From: an uncultured Alphaproteobacteria bacterium
GTDB taxonomy: Bacteria > Pseudomonadota > Alphaproteobacteria > Rhodobacterales > Rhodobacteraceae
Direction of reading: 5' to 3'
Assembly: GCA_902530595.1 (NCBI GenBank)
Contig: CACAAX010000008.1
Location: 1 to 60,567, forward strand
Length of the DNA stretch: 60,567 bases
Both the position numbers and the translations under genes were made by a program. Under the pieces are notes generated by a model that was not told the DNA's origin, made no database searches, and worked only from the letters and a program-made list of their open reading frames with translations. Shown here piece after piece: positions 26,860 through 36,360 of this stretch. Every line of letters starts with the position of its first letter. Position 1 is the first letter of the stretch.

Positions 26860-28341
26860 CTATTTAAATAATCTCTTTTTTGTATCTACAGTGACACATA
26901 ACTTCAACGCTTTATTCAATTCTTGAATGCGTCTCTCTACAACTTCACCATTAATAAAGTCTATTTTTGATTGAAAGCATAATTCTACCTCATTTGCTTT
27001 AAGCCTGAAGTCTATTTTATCAAAAAGACTTTTTTCACCAAAGAAAGTCGAAGCTAACCTTAGTCCCTTACCTATTACAAGAGCGATTTTTCTCTTCTTC
27101 TTAGAAACAATTTTAAATAATTTACTATTAAAAACTTTTTCTGGTTTTGCCTTATGTCTGAACAAAAGTATCATGGCCAAGAATACTCTTTCTTTGTGAC
27201 TCAGACCACTAATATTTGAACGAGTGACTAGCTCTAAGCACATTTCTGTCTTATAATCGGGGTGGGCGATCCAGGCAATATCATGTAATTTAGTCGCAGC
27301 TAAAATAACTCTTTTCGTCTTACGCGGAAGATTTTCATATAATGGTGAAATCCATTTGAAGGTATGCTTCGACATATTAGGAAACCTTGTTTCTTTTTTC
27401 TCAAAAAATTTAGCAGCCTCAAGTAGTGGATCCTTTTTTTTCTCTGCCTCACTGAGATTATGGTATATGAAACCCTCTCTCACACCAAAAGATGAAAACG
27501 TGAGGGTTTTTATCTGAAGCTCATCAATAATAATTTCTAACAATCGAGCTGACTGGGGTAATAAGTCCAATCTTTCTACAGGAATATTAATTTGGTCATA
27601 TTTTGTTATAAATGAACTATCTTGAATGAACTTCAATGTCTTTTTTATATTTTTACAATTGACTTTATATCCTTGAATTATCTTCAGCGGATATTTTGTC
27701 CTTTGCATATGTATTTTGGCTATAGCTCGCCATGACCCTCCGATTAAAAAAAATGGTTTATCCTTTGTCGTATTGGCATTAACTGCACCCAACAGCTGTT
27801 TTCGCATATACCCATCTATATTCTCAATCTTGTTTTCCAACTTGTTTAATGCAAGTGGGCCCAGCAAAGTGGAATTACATGCGGTAACCACCCTTTTACA
27901 AATATTTGCAAACTCTACTGAATTACCACCTAAGTCACAAATTATCCCGTTTGCATTTGGAAAACCTAATAAAATTCCCTGAGCTGCGTAAAAAGCCTCT
28001 TTCTCCCCAGATATTACATCAACACCGATGTTTGTCTTTTTTCGAATAACTTCAACTAGAACATTTGAATTGCTGGCCTCTCTTAATGCAGACGTGCCAA
28101 ACATTATAATTTTATTAATTTCCATATTTCGACAAATAGTGACATATCGTTTAATTATGCGCGATACGGCCTTAGTTGTAGCAGTGTCAAAAGCATTCTT
28201 TCCAAAAGATTGCATTCCCAGCCTAAAAAAAACCTTTTCATTGTATAAATACAATGGTGAACGCTTTGGGCCATCAAATACCACTAGTCTAATGGAGTTA
28301 GAACCAATATCAATAATCCCTATTCTTTTCAAAATTTTCAA
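26860..28341 (-). CDS. ppx: Exopolyphosphatase / pppGpp phosphohydrolase family protein (Ppx/GppA)
   Basis: It is predicted to hydrolyse terminal phosphates from polyphosphate, or pppGpp. The 493-residue protein has the sugar-kinase-like ATPase fold: phosphate 1 motif [16 protein letters not shown] at the N-terminus, and the second loop [14 protein letters not shown] near 140. A C-terminal HD-like helical region contains [14 protein letters not shown]. Its ATG overlaps the ppk1 stop by 4 nt. That link with polyphosphate kinase supports Ppx over GppA. Confidence 0.9.
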   Translation of the reverse strand: MKILKRIGIIDIGSNSIRLVVFDGPKRSPLYLYNEKVFFRLGMQSFGKNAFDTATTKAVSRIIKRYVTICRNMEINKIIMFGTSALREASNSNVLVEVIRKKTNIGVDVISGEKEAFYAAQGILLGFPNANGIICDLGGNSVEFANICKRVVTACNSTLLGPLALNKLENKIENIDGYMRKQLLGAVNANTTKDKPFFLIGGSWRAIAKIHMQRTKYPLKIIQGYKVNCKNIKKTLKFIQDSSFITKYDQINIPVERLDLLPQSARLLEIIIDELQIKTLTFSSFGVREGFIYHNLSEAEKKKDPLLEAAKFFEKKETRFPNMSKHTFKWISPLYENLPRKTKRVILAATKLHDIAWIAHPDYKTEMCLELVTRSNISGLSHKERVFLAMILLFRHKAKPEKVFNSKLFKIVSKKKRKIALVIGKGLRLASTFFGEKSLFDKIDFRLKANEVELCFQSKIDFINGEVVERRIQELNKALKLCVTVDTKKRLFK

Positions 28342-30536
28342 AATGATTTTTTTCTTTTATTCCCAACATTCAATAAACTTGGAGGGGCATTTAGTGCAGC
28401 TCTGCCTCTTCCTGACAAAGAAGGATTTTCAATAAAATATTCGTGACAACTAAAGCTCGGTTCGTCTTTTTTAAACTGGTGTCTTTTATATCGGCCGTCA
28501 GGTTGAAGTACCCATGATTGCTCTTTGTCAGCTAAATTAGCCACCATAATCTGGTTAACAATTTGTGACTTCACGGTCAAATTTTTAATCTCTACAAAAG
28601 ATTCTACTCGACGGTTCAAGTTTCTTCCCATCCAATCTGCTGACGAAATAAAAACCTTAGCTTTCAAGGAAGGTAACTTAAACCCATTACCAAAAACACA
28701 CACTCTACTGTGTTCCAAGAATCGTCCTATTACAGATTTTACACGAATGTTTTCAGAAAGACCTTTGATACCAGGTCTTAATCCACAAATACCTCTGATA
28801 ATCATATTGATTTTAACACCAGATTGGCTTGCCTCATATAAAACCTCAATAACTTCTGGGTCGATAAGAGCATTGAGTTTAACCCATATTTCTGCCGGCT
28901 TACCCTTTTTTGCTAGAACCATCTCATTTTTTATCATTTTAATTAAGCTACTCTTTAACTCTAAAGGCGCTATGATCATACTTTCTAAATCTGTTGGTTT
29001 TATATATCCTGATAGATAATTAAAAACTTTGGTAACATCTCGACCTAAAGTAGCGTCTGAAGTGAAAAGACTCAAATCAGTATAAATCTTTGCAGTGTCC
29101 GGATGATAGTTTCCTGTGCCAACATGCGTATAAGTTCTTAACACCTTGCCTTCTTGTCTTACTATAGTGGATAGCTTTGCATGTGTTTTCCAATCCATAA
29201 AACCATAAACTACTTGAGCTCCAGCCTTCTCTAGTTCTCTTGACACATTTATATTATTTGCCTCATCAAATCTGGCCTTTAGTTCAACTAAGGCAGTCAC
29301 TGTTTTTCCATTTTCTGCAGCCGCACATAATGCTCTTACTATGGGACTATCTGGGGTTGTTCTGTATAAAGTTTGTTTGATAGCAATAACGTTAGGGTCG
29401 CGAGCTGCTTGTTCCAAAAAATTAACGACGGTATCAAAAGTTTCATATGGATGTTGTAAAAGGAGATCTTTCTGCTTTATTGCAGAAAAAATGTCCCCGT
29501 TGAAGTCCTCTATTCTCTCTGGGCTTCTGGGTACAAACGTTCTCCACTTCAGGCTCCTCTTCGCCGAAATGATTAACTCCTCTAAATCGGACAATCCAAT
29601 CATTTCATTAACCTGCAACACTTGAGCTCTGTCAAACCCAATTTCCTTCGATATTAGCTTCAACAAAGGTTCAGCATTGCTTTTTGTAACTTTCATTCGT
29701 ATTACTTCGCCACGCTTTCGGCGTTTTAATGCAATTTCAAACTCGCGAACAAGATCTTCCGCCTCTTCCTCGACTTCTAAGTCACTGTCTCTAAGAATTC
29801 GAAAGGAGAAATACTCATCGAGGAGATAATTTGGAAATAATCTATAAATAAATATTACAATAAAATCTTCGAGTGATAAAAATCTTTTTTCACCTTTCAC
29901 TCCATCCCTAAGTCTTTGAAATCTGTCAAGCATGCCTGGAATAGGAACCAAGGCATTCAAGAATTTTTTTCCATCTCTTGTTCTTAATTTTAATGCTAGG
30001 GCAGAGCCCTCAGTTGGGATGAAGGGAAATGGATGAGCGGGATCTAGAGCCAACGGGGTAAGCGCTGGAAAGACCTTTGACATAAATTGTTTCTCTAAAT
30101 TCTTTTTTTCGGATACCAATATTCCCTTCGGTTTTACAAGTATCACCCCTTTTTGCTTCAAATTAGATAATATAGAAGGCAATAGCTCTTGTTGTTTCTC
30201 TATTAGAGCTTTAGCTTCTCGTTCGATTTGTATTAGCTGCTCCTCAGGCGTGAGACCATCAGCACTTATTACTTCGATCTTATTTTTTACCATTTGTCTA
30301 AACCCGGCAACTCGAACCGTGTAAAACTCATCAAGATTTCGAGCAGATATTGCAAGGAATCTAAGTCTTTCAAATAGTGGCACCTTTTTATTATTAGCTT
30401 CTTGCAAAACTCGCCAATTAAACGAAATCCAAGAAAGCTCTCTATTTATGAGTGGATTGATAGATCCTAGGTCCTTGGAATATTTCAATTCAAGGTCAGA
30501 ATCTTGATTTAAGAAATCTGCGTTTACGTTACTCAT
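28338..30536 (-). CDS. ppk1: Polyphosphate kinase 1
   Basis: It makes inorganic polyphosphate from ATP, reversibly, at the inner membrane. The 732 residues cover the N-terminal, head and two phospholipase-D-like C-terminal domains. The N-terminal NRELSWISFNWRVLQEA and FYTVRVAGFRQM are signatures. The catalytic histidine is expected in the HxK motif DWKTHAKLS, followed by THVGTGNYHPDTAKIYTD. A C-terminal tail rich in basic residues ([10 protein letters not shown]) follows the conserved domain. Pairing with ppx and hdaA is typical of Rhodobacterales. Confidence 0.96.
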   Translation of the reverse strand: MSNVNADFLNQDSDLELKYSKDLGSINPLINRELSWISFNWRVLQEANNKKVPLFERLRFLAISARNLDEFYTVRVAGFRQMVKNKIEVISADGLTPEEQLIQIEREAKALIEKQQELLPSILSNLKQKGVILVKPKGILVSEKKNLEKQFMSKVFPALTPLALDPAHPFPFIPTEGSALALKLRTRDGKKFLNALVPIPGMLDRFQRLRDGVKGEKRFLSLEDFIVIFIYRLFPNYLLDEYFSFRILRDSDLEVEEEAEDLVREFEIALKRRKRGEVIRMKVTKSNAEPLLKLISKEIGFDRAQVLQVNEMIGLSDLEELIISAKRSLKWRTFVPRSPERIEDFNGDIFSAIKQKDLLLQHPYETFDTVVNFLEQAARDPNVIAIKQTLYRTTPDSPIVRALCAAAENGKTVTALVELKARFDEANNINVSRELEKAGAQVVYGFMDWKTHAKLSTIVRQEGKVLRTYTHVGTGNYHPDTAKIYTDLSLFTSDATLGRDVTKVFNYLSGYIKPTDLESMIIAPLELKSSLIKMIKNEMVLAKKGKPAEIWVKLNALIDPEVIEVLYEASQSGVKINMIIRGICGLRPGIKGLSENIRVKSVIGRFLEHSRVCVFGNGFKLPSLKAKVFISSADWMGRNLNRRVESFVEIKNLTVKSQIVNQIMVANLADKEQSWVLQPDGRYKRHQFKKDEPSFSCHEYFIENPSLSGRGRAALNAPPSLLNVGNKRKKSF

Positions 30537-30541
30537 GTTTA

Positions 30542-31249
30542 TTAATATTTCTTTTCCATTTGCCTCAAAGCAGCGTCAATGAAAGGTCTAGTTATTTTTC
30601 TATTTAGAACAAGAGATTTATGATCCAAGTAGTTTACAAATTCGTATATTGAACCGTAGGTTCTATTAATTCTGGCAGCGATATAGTCTAGGTTTGAGTG
30701 CTTTACAAAAATTTGCCGGTCATTAAAGTATTTCAGTAGAAGTGCCATTACCAACGTATCATCGGGTTCTTTTATAGTAGTGTTGCTAAAACTTTGTAAC
30801 CTTGACTCTAAATCTTTAATGCCTATTGACAGCGCATTAGGCATTATTCTCGAGGATATTAGCAGGTTGCCTCCTCTACTTCCAACACTGTTAATAAGGT
30901 GAAAGATACCCTCTTCTATTTTTAACTTTTTTTGTCTCTCAGCTTTTTCGATTAAATCTATATCCTCAACACAAACAAACTCATGATCTAGGCCATTTTC
31001 CATTTCCCGTAAAACTGCCTCAAGCTTTACATGCTTAGCTTTATTCTCTTTCGACCACACAGTGGATAAATGCGTCTTACCACTACCCTTTGGGCCAACA
31101 AGCAACAAAACCCCTGAAGCCCACCGGTCTGTGTTGTCTAACAGGGTAACAGCGTCCAAATTACTTGAAGAAATAAAAAAGTCTTCTTTTTCCAATGCCT
31201 CCTTTAAACTAAGGCCTAAAACAAGCTGCTCATTCATATTTTTATTCAA
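30542..31249 (-). CDS. hdaA: DnaA-related regulatory inactivation protein HdaA
   Basis: This AAA+ protein, with the sliding clamp, promotes ATP hydrolysis by DnaA and so limits re-initiation. The 235 residues begin with a short clamp-binding-like segment EQLVLGLSLKEAL (residues 7-19). Walker A GPKGSGKTH lies near 54, the Walker B region is VCVEDIDLIE, and a lid subdomain YIAARINRTYGSIYEFVNYLD follows. There is no DnaA-type DNA-binding domain IV. It overlaps the nadK end by 8 nt and precedes ppk1 by 5 nt. Confidence 0.9.
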   Translation of the reverse strand: MNKNMNEQLVLGLSLKEALEKEDFFISSSNLDAVTLLDNTDRWASGVLLLVGPKGSGKTHLSTVWSKENKAKHVKLEAVLREMENGLDHEFVCVEDIDLIEKAERQKKLKIEEGIFHLINSVGSRGGNLLISSRIMPNALSIGIKDLESRLQSFSNTTIKEPDDTLVMALLLKYFNDRQIFVKHSNLDYIAARINRTYGSIYEFVNYLDHKSLVLNRKITRPFIDAALRQMEKKY

Positions 31250-32006
31250 ATTGCTCTTTTAGTAATCTTTCTTCTAACCCGTGTCCTGGATCAAACAAAA
31301 GTTTATGTTTTAATTTCTTTTCAATTGTTATGGCTACGTGCTTAACGTCCTTAACCTCAGATGTATCAGCTACCGCCGACACTGGTCTTTTAGTAGCGCT
31401 TTTTACTTCAATATCTATCCTTGCATCTAACGGCAGTAGCGCTCCTCTCCATCTTCGCGGTCTGTAAGCAGATATAGCGGTCAAACCTAAAATGTTTGCG
31501 CCTATAGGTAAAATTGGTCCATGAGCAGAATAATTATAGGCAGTTGACCCAGCTGGTGTGCAGACTAATGCCCCGTCACATACAAGCTCCTGAAGTTTTT
31601 CAGACCCATCAATAGATATACTGAGTTTTGCAGCCTGGGGCCCCGATCTAAGAATAGAAACCTCATTTATAGCCAGCTCCTCCTCTATTCTACCATCTAT
31701 TCTTGTAGCAATCATTTTTAGAGGATTTACAATCTCTTCCTTTGCTATCCGAATACGTTCTTGCAAGTTATCGTAGTCAAAAGTATTCATCAGGAAACCA
31801 ACGGTGCCCTTGTTCATCCCGTATACAGAGGTATTTTTTGTTGATAAGGATTTAAGTGTCTGTAACATAAACCCATCGCCTCCAAGTGCGACGACCACAT
31901 CAGCTTCATCAATTTTGAAATCCTTATAAAGTTTTCGAAGCTTATTTAAAGCCTCTTTAGCTTCAAGGTCGTCACTTGCCATAAATGCTATCTTTTTGTT
32001 GGTCAT
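31242..32006 (-). CDS. nadK: NAD kinase
   Basis: It phosphorylates NAD to NADP, the only route to NADP in most bacteria. The 254 residues carry the GGDG motif in VALGGDGFMLQTL near residue 42, NKGTVGFLMN, NEVSILRSGPQAAKLSI and the second conserved stretch GALVCTPAGSTAYNYSAHGP. The ATG start lies 171 bp from the divergent glyA start. It appears to lead the minus-strand block nadK-hdaA-ppk1-ppx-proS-lolC-lolD, where gaps are all under 20 nt. Confidence 0.94.
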   Translation of the reverse strand: MTNKKIAFMASDDLEAKEALNKLRKLYKDFKIDEADVVVALGGDGFMLQTLKSLSTKNTSVYGMNKGTVGFLMNTFDYDNLQERIRIAKEEIVNPLKMIATRIDGRIEEELAINEVSILRSGPQAAKLSISIDGSEKLQELVCDGALVCTPAGSTAYNYSAHGPILPIGANILGLTAISAYRPRRWRGALLPLDARIDIEVKSATKRPVSAVADTSEVKDVKHVAITIEKKLKHKLLFDPGHGLEERLLKEQFE

Positions 32007-32177
32007 AATTTTTCGTCCAAAAGTTCTCAGATACTGTTATAGATCAAACTAGATATTTCACAATAAATGATGATATAGATACCCGCGAAACAAAAGAAAA
32101 AACTGGCACAGACAGCCTAGATTTAATATACATTAAACCGAATCAAAAGAATAATCGAAAAACATATTAGGTGTGTT

Positions 32178-33452
32178 ATGAATTTTGTAGGCAAAACGAA
32201 CTTATTTGGTAGAACTTTAGCATCTCAGGATCCAGAAATTTTCAACTCATTAGAGAAAGAGTTTAGTAGGCAACAGAATGAGATTGAGCTTATTGCTTCC
32301 GAGAATATAGCTTCTCCAGCTGTAATGGAAGCTCAAGGTTCAGTTATGACAAATAAATACGCAGAGGGATATCCAGGTAGAAGATATTATGGTGGATGTG
32401 AAAATGTGGATGTCGCTGAGCAATTGGCAATATCCAGAGCTTGTCAACTCTACAATTGCAAATTCGCTAATGTACAACCCAACTCAGGAAGCCAAGCCAA
32501 TCAAGCTGTTTTTTTGGCTCTAATGAAACCTGGAGACACTTTTTTGTCCATGGACCTTGCTTCGGGTGGGCATCTGACACATGGAGCGAAACCTAATCAA
32601 TCCGGTAAATGGTTCAACCCCGTTCATTACGAAGTCACAAAAGATACAAACCACGTTGACTATGATCAGGTCCGTCAGCTTGCAAAGCTTCATAAGCCAA
32701 AGTTAATTATTGCGGGCGGCTCAGCAATTCCTCGTATCTTAGACTTTAAAAAGTTTAGAGAAATCTGTGATGAAATCGGAGCTTTTTTATTAGTTGACAT
32801 GGCACATATTTCAGGGCTGGTTGCGGCTGGCGTTCATCCAAACCCCTTAGAATATGCTGACGTTGTAACATCCACTACTCACAAAACTCTGAGAGGACCA
32901 AGAGGAGGAATGATTCTTTGTAATAATCCCGATATCTCCAAGAAAGTAAACTCAGCAATTTTTCCAGGTATTCAAGGTGGCCCATTGATGCATGTTATTG
33001 CTGCGAAAGCAGTAGCCTTCAAAGAAGCTCTATGTGACGAGTTTGTACAGTATCAAAAGCAAGTAATAAAGAACGCAAAAACACTTGCTGAAACATTACA
33101 AGATGGTGGTCTTGATTTAGTTACTGGAGGAACCGACACCCACGTTCTACTTGTAGATCTTAGAAAGAAAAAGGTTACGGGTGCGACGGCAGAAAAAGTG
33201 CTTGGAGAAGGAAATATCGTTTGTAATAAAAATGGAATTCCCTTCGATATTGAAAAGCCAACTATTACATCTGGAATAAGGTTAGGAACGCCGGCAGCAA
33301 CTACTAGAGGCTTTAAAGAGGCGCAATTGAAACAAGTTGGTTCATGGATTTTGGAAATATTAGACAATGTTCATTCTGAGAAATCTTCGCAAGTGGTCAC
33401 GAAAGTAAAAAAAGAGGTTATTGATCTATGTAGTGAGTTTCCGATCTACTAG
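32178..33452 (+). CDS. glyA: Serine hydroxymethyltransferase
   Basis: This PLP enzyme interconverts serine and glycine with tetrahydrofolate, the main source of one-carbon units. The 424 residues contain [10 protein letters not shown] near 35, the PLP-site region [12 protein letters not shown] and the Schiff-base lysine in [14 protein letters not shown]. The start ATG 32178 has a weak AGGTG just upstream. The 171-bp gap to nadK presumably holds its promoter; I recognised no riboswitch there. Confidence 0.97.
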   Translation: MNFVGKTNLFGRTLASQDPEIFNSLEKEFSRQQNEIELIASENIASPAVMEAQGSVMTNKYAEGYPGRRYYGGCENVDVAEQLAISRACQLYNCKFANVQPNSGSQANQAVFLALMKPGDTFLSMDLASGGHLTHGAKPNQSGKWFNPVHYEVTKDTNHVDYDQVRQLAKLHKPKLIIAGGSAIPRILDFKKFREICDEIGAFLLVDMAHISGLVAAGVHPNPLEYADVVTSTTHKTLRGPRGGMILCNNPDISKKVNSAIFPGIQGGPLMHVIAAKAVAFKEALCDEFVQYQKQVIKNAKTLAETLQDGGLDLVTGGTDTHVLLVDLRKKKVTGATAEKVLGEGNIVCNKNGIPFDIEKPTITSGIRLGTPAATTRGFKEAQLKQVGSWILEILDNVHSEKSSQVVTKVKKEVIDLCSEFPIY

Positions 33453-33481
33453 CAGTATACTATTAATTTAAAGGAGAAAAA

Positions 33482-33613
33482 ATGAAGTTTAGATATTTTG
33501 CAAAAACGATTATCTTCTTCACTCTGCCTTTAACAATTTCTTCTTGTTCAGAAAAAAATTGGCCAGAACTATCTCCTCTCAGTGAATTTGAAAAAAAATT
33601 TTTTCTAGACTAG
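33482..33613 (+). CDS. Very small predicted lipoprotein (43 residues)
   Basis: The short reading frame begins at ATG 33482 behind an ideal AAGGAG ribosome site and ends at TAG 33611-33613. It encodes a basic N-terminus (MKFRYFAK), a hydrophobic stretch TIIFFTLPLTISS and a cysteine in a lipobox (ISSC), followed by about 20 residues ending FEKKFFLD. It should be a lipid-anchored peptide. It sits 29 nt after glyA and 4 nt before the aminotransferase start, so it is probably in the same transcript. I recognise no family. Confidence 0.75.
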   Translation: MKFRYFAKTIIFFTLPLTISSCSEKNWPELSPLSEFEKKFFLD

Positions 33614-33617
33614 AGGG

Positions 33618-34841
33618 ATGAAAACAGAATTTCATAGAATCACTAGACTACCTTCTTACGTTTTCGCGGAGGTTAATAAACTGAAAGCGAAATACCGTGA
33701 TCAAGGTCACGATATAATTGATTTTGGAATGGGAAACCCTGATATTGATACTGAGTCCTTCATTGTTGATAAGCTGATTGAAACTGTAAAAAAGCCAAAG
33801 ACGCATAGATATTCCGTCTCTAAAGGAATAAAGGGGCTCAGGAAGGCACAAGCTGATTACTATGCCAGAAGGTTCTCAGTCAAGCTCGACCCAGAAAAGG
33901 AAATTATTGCAACTCTAGGTTCAAAAGAAGGATTGGCTAATTTAGCTATGGCGATAACTGATCCTGGCGATGTTATTTTAGTTCCAAACCCATCATACCC
34001 AATTCACCCCTATGGCTTCATTATTGCTGGAGGCTCTCTGAGACATGTACCAACCTTATCAAATGGACAATTTGATGAGGATGAATATTTCAAAACCCTT
34101 ACTCGTTCATTAAAACATATTTCACCTAAGCCAGTCGCTATAGTGATTTCCTTCCCATCTAACCCAACAACAAAAACTTGTACTCTAAAATTTTACGAAG
34201 AATTGGTTAAGGTGGCAAAACAAAACGAGGTTTGGATATTGTCTGATCTAGCATACGCTGAAATATATTTTAGTGAGACTCCTCCCCCTTCAATTTTACA
34301 GGTACCAGGTGCGAAATCCGTAGCAGTTGAATTTACATCGATGTCAAAAACATTTAGCATGCCAGGTTGGAGAATGGGATTTGCTGTGGGTAACGAGATA
34401 CTGATAGGAGCATTAGAGAAAATTAAATCCTATCTCGATTATGGAGCATTCACTCCCATACAGGTTGCAGCAGCCAGTGCATTAAGCTCGAATCCAAGCA
34501 CAATAGCAAAAGTTAGAGAAGTTTATAAAAAAAGAAGAAATGTATTGGTTGATGCTATGAGTAAGGCAGGATGGGAAATTCCTTCACCAGACGCAACAAT
34601 GTTTGCATGGGCGCCAATCCCAGAAAAATTTAGATCTTTAGGTTCGTTAGAGTTCTCTAAAGTCCTTCTTAAAGAGGCTGACATCTCTGTTGCGCCTGGA
34701 ATAGGATTTGGAGAATATGGTGAAAACTTTGTTAGAATTGGGCTTGTTGAAAATGAGCATAGAATTAGGCAAGCAGCAAGAAATATAAAAGCAGTCTTTA
34801 CTAAAGCCGATAAAATACTAAGTGACCACAGCCCGAATTAA
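33618..34841 (+). CDS. Class I/II aminotransferase, AlaC-like (alanine/LL-DAP aminotransferase group)
   Basis: This fold-type I PLP aminotransferase has 407 residues. Motifs are DFGMGNPDIDTES near the N-terminus, the cofactor region NPSYPIHPYGF, SFPSNPTTKTC, SDLAYAEIYF and the PLP lysine in TSMSKTFSMPGWRMGF. The closest known group holds glutamate-pyruvate aminotransferase AlaC and proteins annotated as LL-diaminopimelate aminotransferase. Lying immediately before homoserine dehydrogenase, it fits amino-acid synthesis. The substrate is inferred. Confidence 0.88.
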   Translation: MKTEFHRITRLPSYVFAEVNKLKAKYRDQGHDIIDFGMGNPDIDTESFIVDKLIETVKKPKTHRYSVSKGIKGLRKAQADYYARRFSVKLDPEKEIIATLGSKEGLANLAMAITDPGDVILVPNPSYPIHPYGFIIAGGSLRHVPTLSNGQFDEDEYFKTLTRSLKHISPKPVAIVISFPSNPTTKTCTLKFYEELVKVAKQNEVWILSDLAYAEIYFSETPPPSILQVPGAKSVAVEFTSMSKTFSMPGWRMGFAVGNEILIGALEKIKSYLDYGAFTPIQVAAASALSSNPSTIAKVREVYKKRRNVLVDAMSKAGWEIPSPDATMFAWAPIPEKFRSLGSLEFSKVLLKEADISVAPGIGFGEYGENFVRIGLVENEHRIRQAARNIKAVFTKADKILSDHSPN

Positions 34842-34849
34842 ATGGTTTT

Positions 34850-36142
34850 GTGATGAATAAATCCAAATTAAATGTAGCAGTTATTGGTCTTGGAACGGTG
34901 GGCTCTGGCGTAATAAAGCTATTGAGAAAACAAAAAAACAATATAAAAAAAAGGACAGGTATAGAACTTAAAGTGGTAGCTGTAAGTGCAAAAAATATAA
35001 GAAAGCAGAGAAGTGTTGATATAAGTCCATTTAGATGGATAGCCTCTCCTCTTACTATAGCAAAAGATCCAGATGTTGACGTAATAGTTGAACTAATAGG
35101 TGATATGGATAACACCGCGAGAAAGATTATAATAGAAGCAATCAATAACGGTAAACACGTTGTTACAGCAAATAAATCTCTACTCGCAAAAGAAGGGTCT
35201 GTTTTTGAAGAGCTTGCTAAAGAAAAAGGTGTCTTTTTAAGATATGAGGCAGCAGTGGCTGGGGGCATACCTATAATCAAAGTGTTACAAGACTCTCTCA
35301 TAGTAAATAAGATTTCTAAACTATATGGCGTAATCAATGGAACATGTAACTTCATACTTACCAAAATGGAGTCCGAAGAGCGGGAATATCAAGATGTATT
35401 TTCTGAAGCAAAACAACTTGGCTATGTTGAAAGTGATCCAAGGCTTGACATCGGAGGAATAGATTCAGCCCACAAACTAGCTTTACTCTCATGTTTGGCG
35501 TTTGGAACTAGTCTAAACTTTAAAGCAGTGAAAACTGAAGGGATAGACCATCTTTCTATAGAGGATATTCAAGAGGCTGATTTAATTGGATATAAGATAA
35601 AGCTACTTGCCATAGCAGAATATTCTAGAAATATGCTTAAACAGGAGGTCTCTCCTAAATTAATTAGAAAAAGCAGCCCAATTGCACAAGTGAACGGAAG
35701 CACAAATATAATAGCTATTGAGGGCGAAGAGATCGGAACCACTGTTTTTTCTGGTCCAGGTGCAGGCATGGGGCCAACAGCTTCCTCAGTAGTCTCAGAC
35801 CTTGTAGCCATAGCTTCAAGAAAAACTAAATCAACTTTTTTAAACGGTGATAAAAAAAATGATAGCAAAAGCGATGATTCTGTTTCGAAAAAAAGTTCAT
35901 TTTACTTAAGATTTATACTGAAAGATAAACCTGGTGTGATAGCTCGATTATCAGGAAAACTAGGCAGCTTTGGGATTTCAATCAATCAAATGAAACAAAA
36001 ACCACACCCAAAGCAGAAAGCAACATTAATTATGACGACGCATAAAACCCTTAGAACCAACTTAAACAAAGCTTTGACTGACATAATGAAGTTAAAGATA
36101 TGCGAACAGAGACCTGTTTGTATTGAAATACAAGAAGTTTAA
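34850..36142 (+). CDS. hom: Homoserine dehydrogenase
   Basis: It reduces aspartate semialdehyde to homoserine, leading to threonine and methionine. Of the 430 residues, the N-terminal Rossmann domain begins VAVIGLGTVGSGV. The catalytic domain includes EAAVAGGIPIIK, GVINGTCNFIL and the signature GYVESDPRLDIGGIDSAHKL. The C-terminal ACT domain (about 345-425, FILKDKPGVIARLSGKLG) suggests threonine feedback. It lies 8 nt after the aminotransferase. In related genomes I would expect glpX to follow; it does not here. Confidence 0.96.
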   Translation: MMNKSKLNVAVIGLGTVGSGVIKLLRKQKNNIKKRTGIELKVVAVSAKNIRKQRSVDISPFRWIASPLTIAKDPDVDVIVELIGDMDNTARKIIIEAINNGKHVVTANKSLLAKEGSVFEELAKEKGVFLRYEAAVAGGIPIIKVLQDSLIVNKISKLYGVINGTCNFILTKMESEEREYQDVFSEAKQLGYVESDPRLDIGGIDSAHKLALLSCLAFGTSLNFKAVKTEGIDHLSIEDIQEADLIGYKIKLLAIAEYSRNMLKQEVSPKLIRKSSPIAQVNGSTNIIAIEGEEIGTTVFSGPGAGMGPTASSVVSDLVAIASRKTKSTFLNGDKKNDSKSDDSVSKKSSFYLRFILKDKPGVIARLSGKLGSFGISINQMKQKPHPKQKATLIMTTHKTLRTNLNKALTDIMKLKICEQRPVCIEIQEV

Positions 36143-36177
36143 TGAGAATGTCCTTTTAAGTAAATCAGATAATTTTT

Positions 36178-36360
36178 ATGCTGATAAATGAGATGTTGAA
36201 AGACGATTATATTTTTTCTGTATGTAACCTAATTGGTAATAGTTTGAATAAAGATACAAGACTTACTTATAGCGGCTTTGAAACTAGACAACTCTTTAAA
36301 GGTTTAAAAACTCTGTCATTCAGAAAAATCATAATGTACAAGTTGAAAAATTATTCATGA
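36178..36360 (+). CDS. Possible small protein upstream of recJ
   Basis: This 60-codon reading frame lies in the 214-bp space between hom and recJ. It resembles no protein I know, has no signal peptide, and no ribosome site is visible before its ATG. Its stop overlaps the recJ ATG as ATGA, an arrangement typical of coupled genes, and this is the main argument that it is translated. Composition is Lys/Leu/Asn-rich as expected from AT-rich DNA, so it could equally be noncoding leader or a decayed remnant. Confidence 0.35.
   Translation: MLINEMLKDDYIFSVCNLIGNSLNKDTRLTYSGFETRQLFKGLKTLSFRKIIMYKLKNYS

Noticed and set aside
32009-32170. 54-codon open frame in the nadK-glyA gap
   Set aside because: It has no ATG, GTG or TTG start and no recognisable family. 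A frame this long occurs by chance among six frames; I treat the gap as promoter space.
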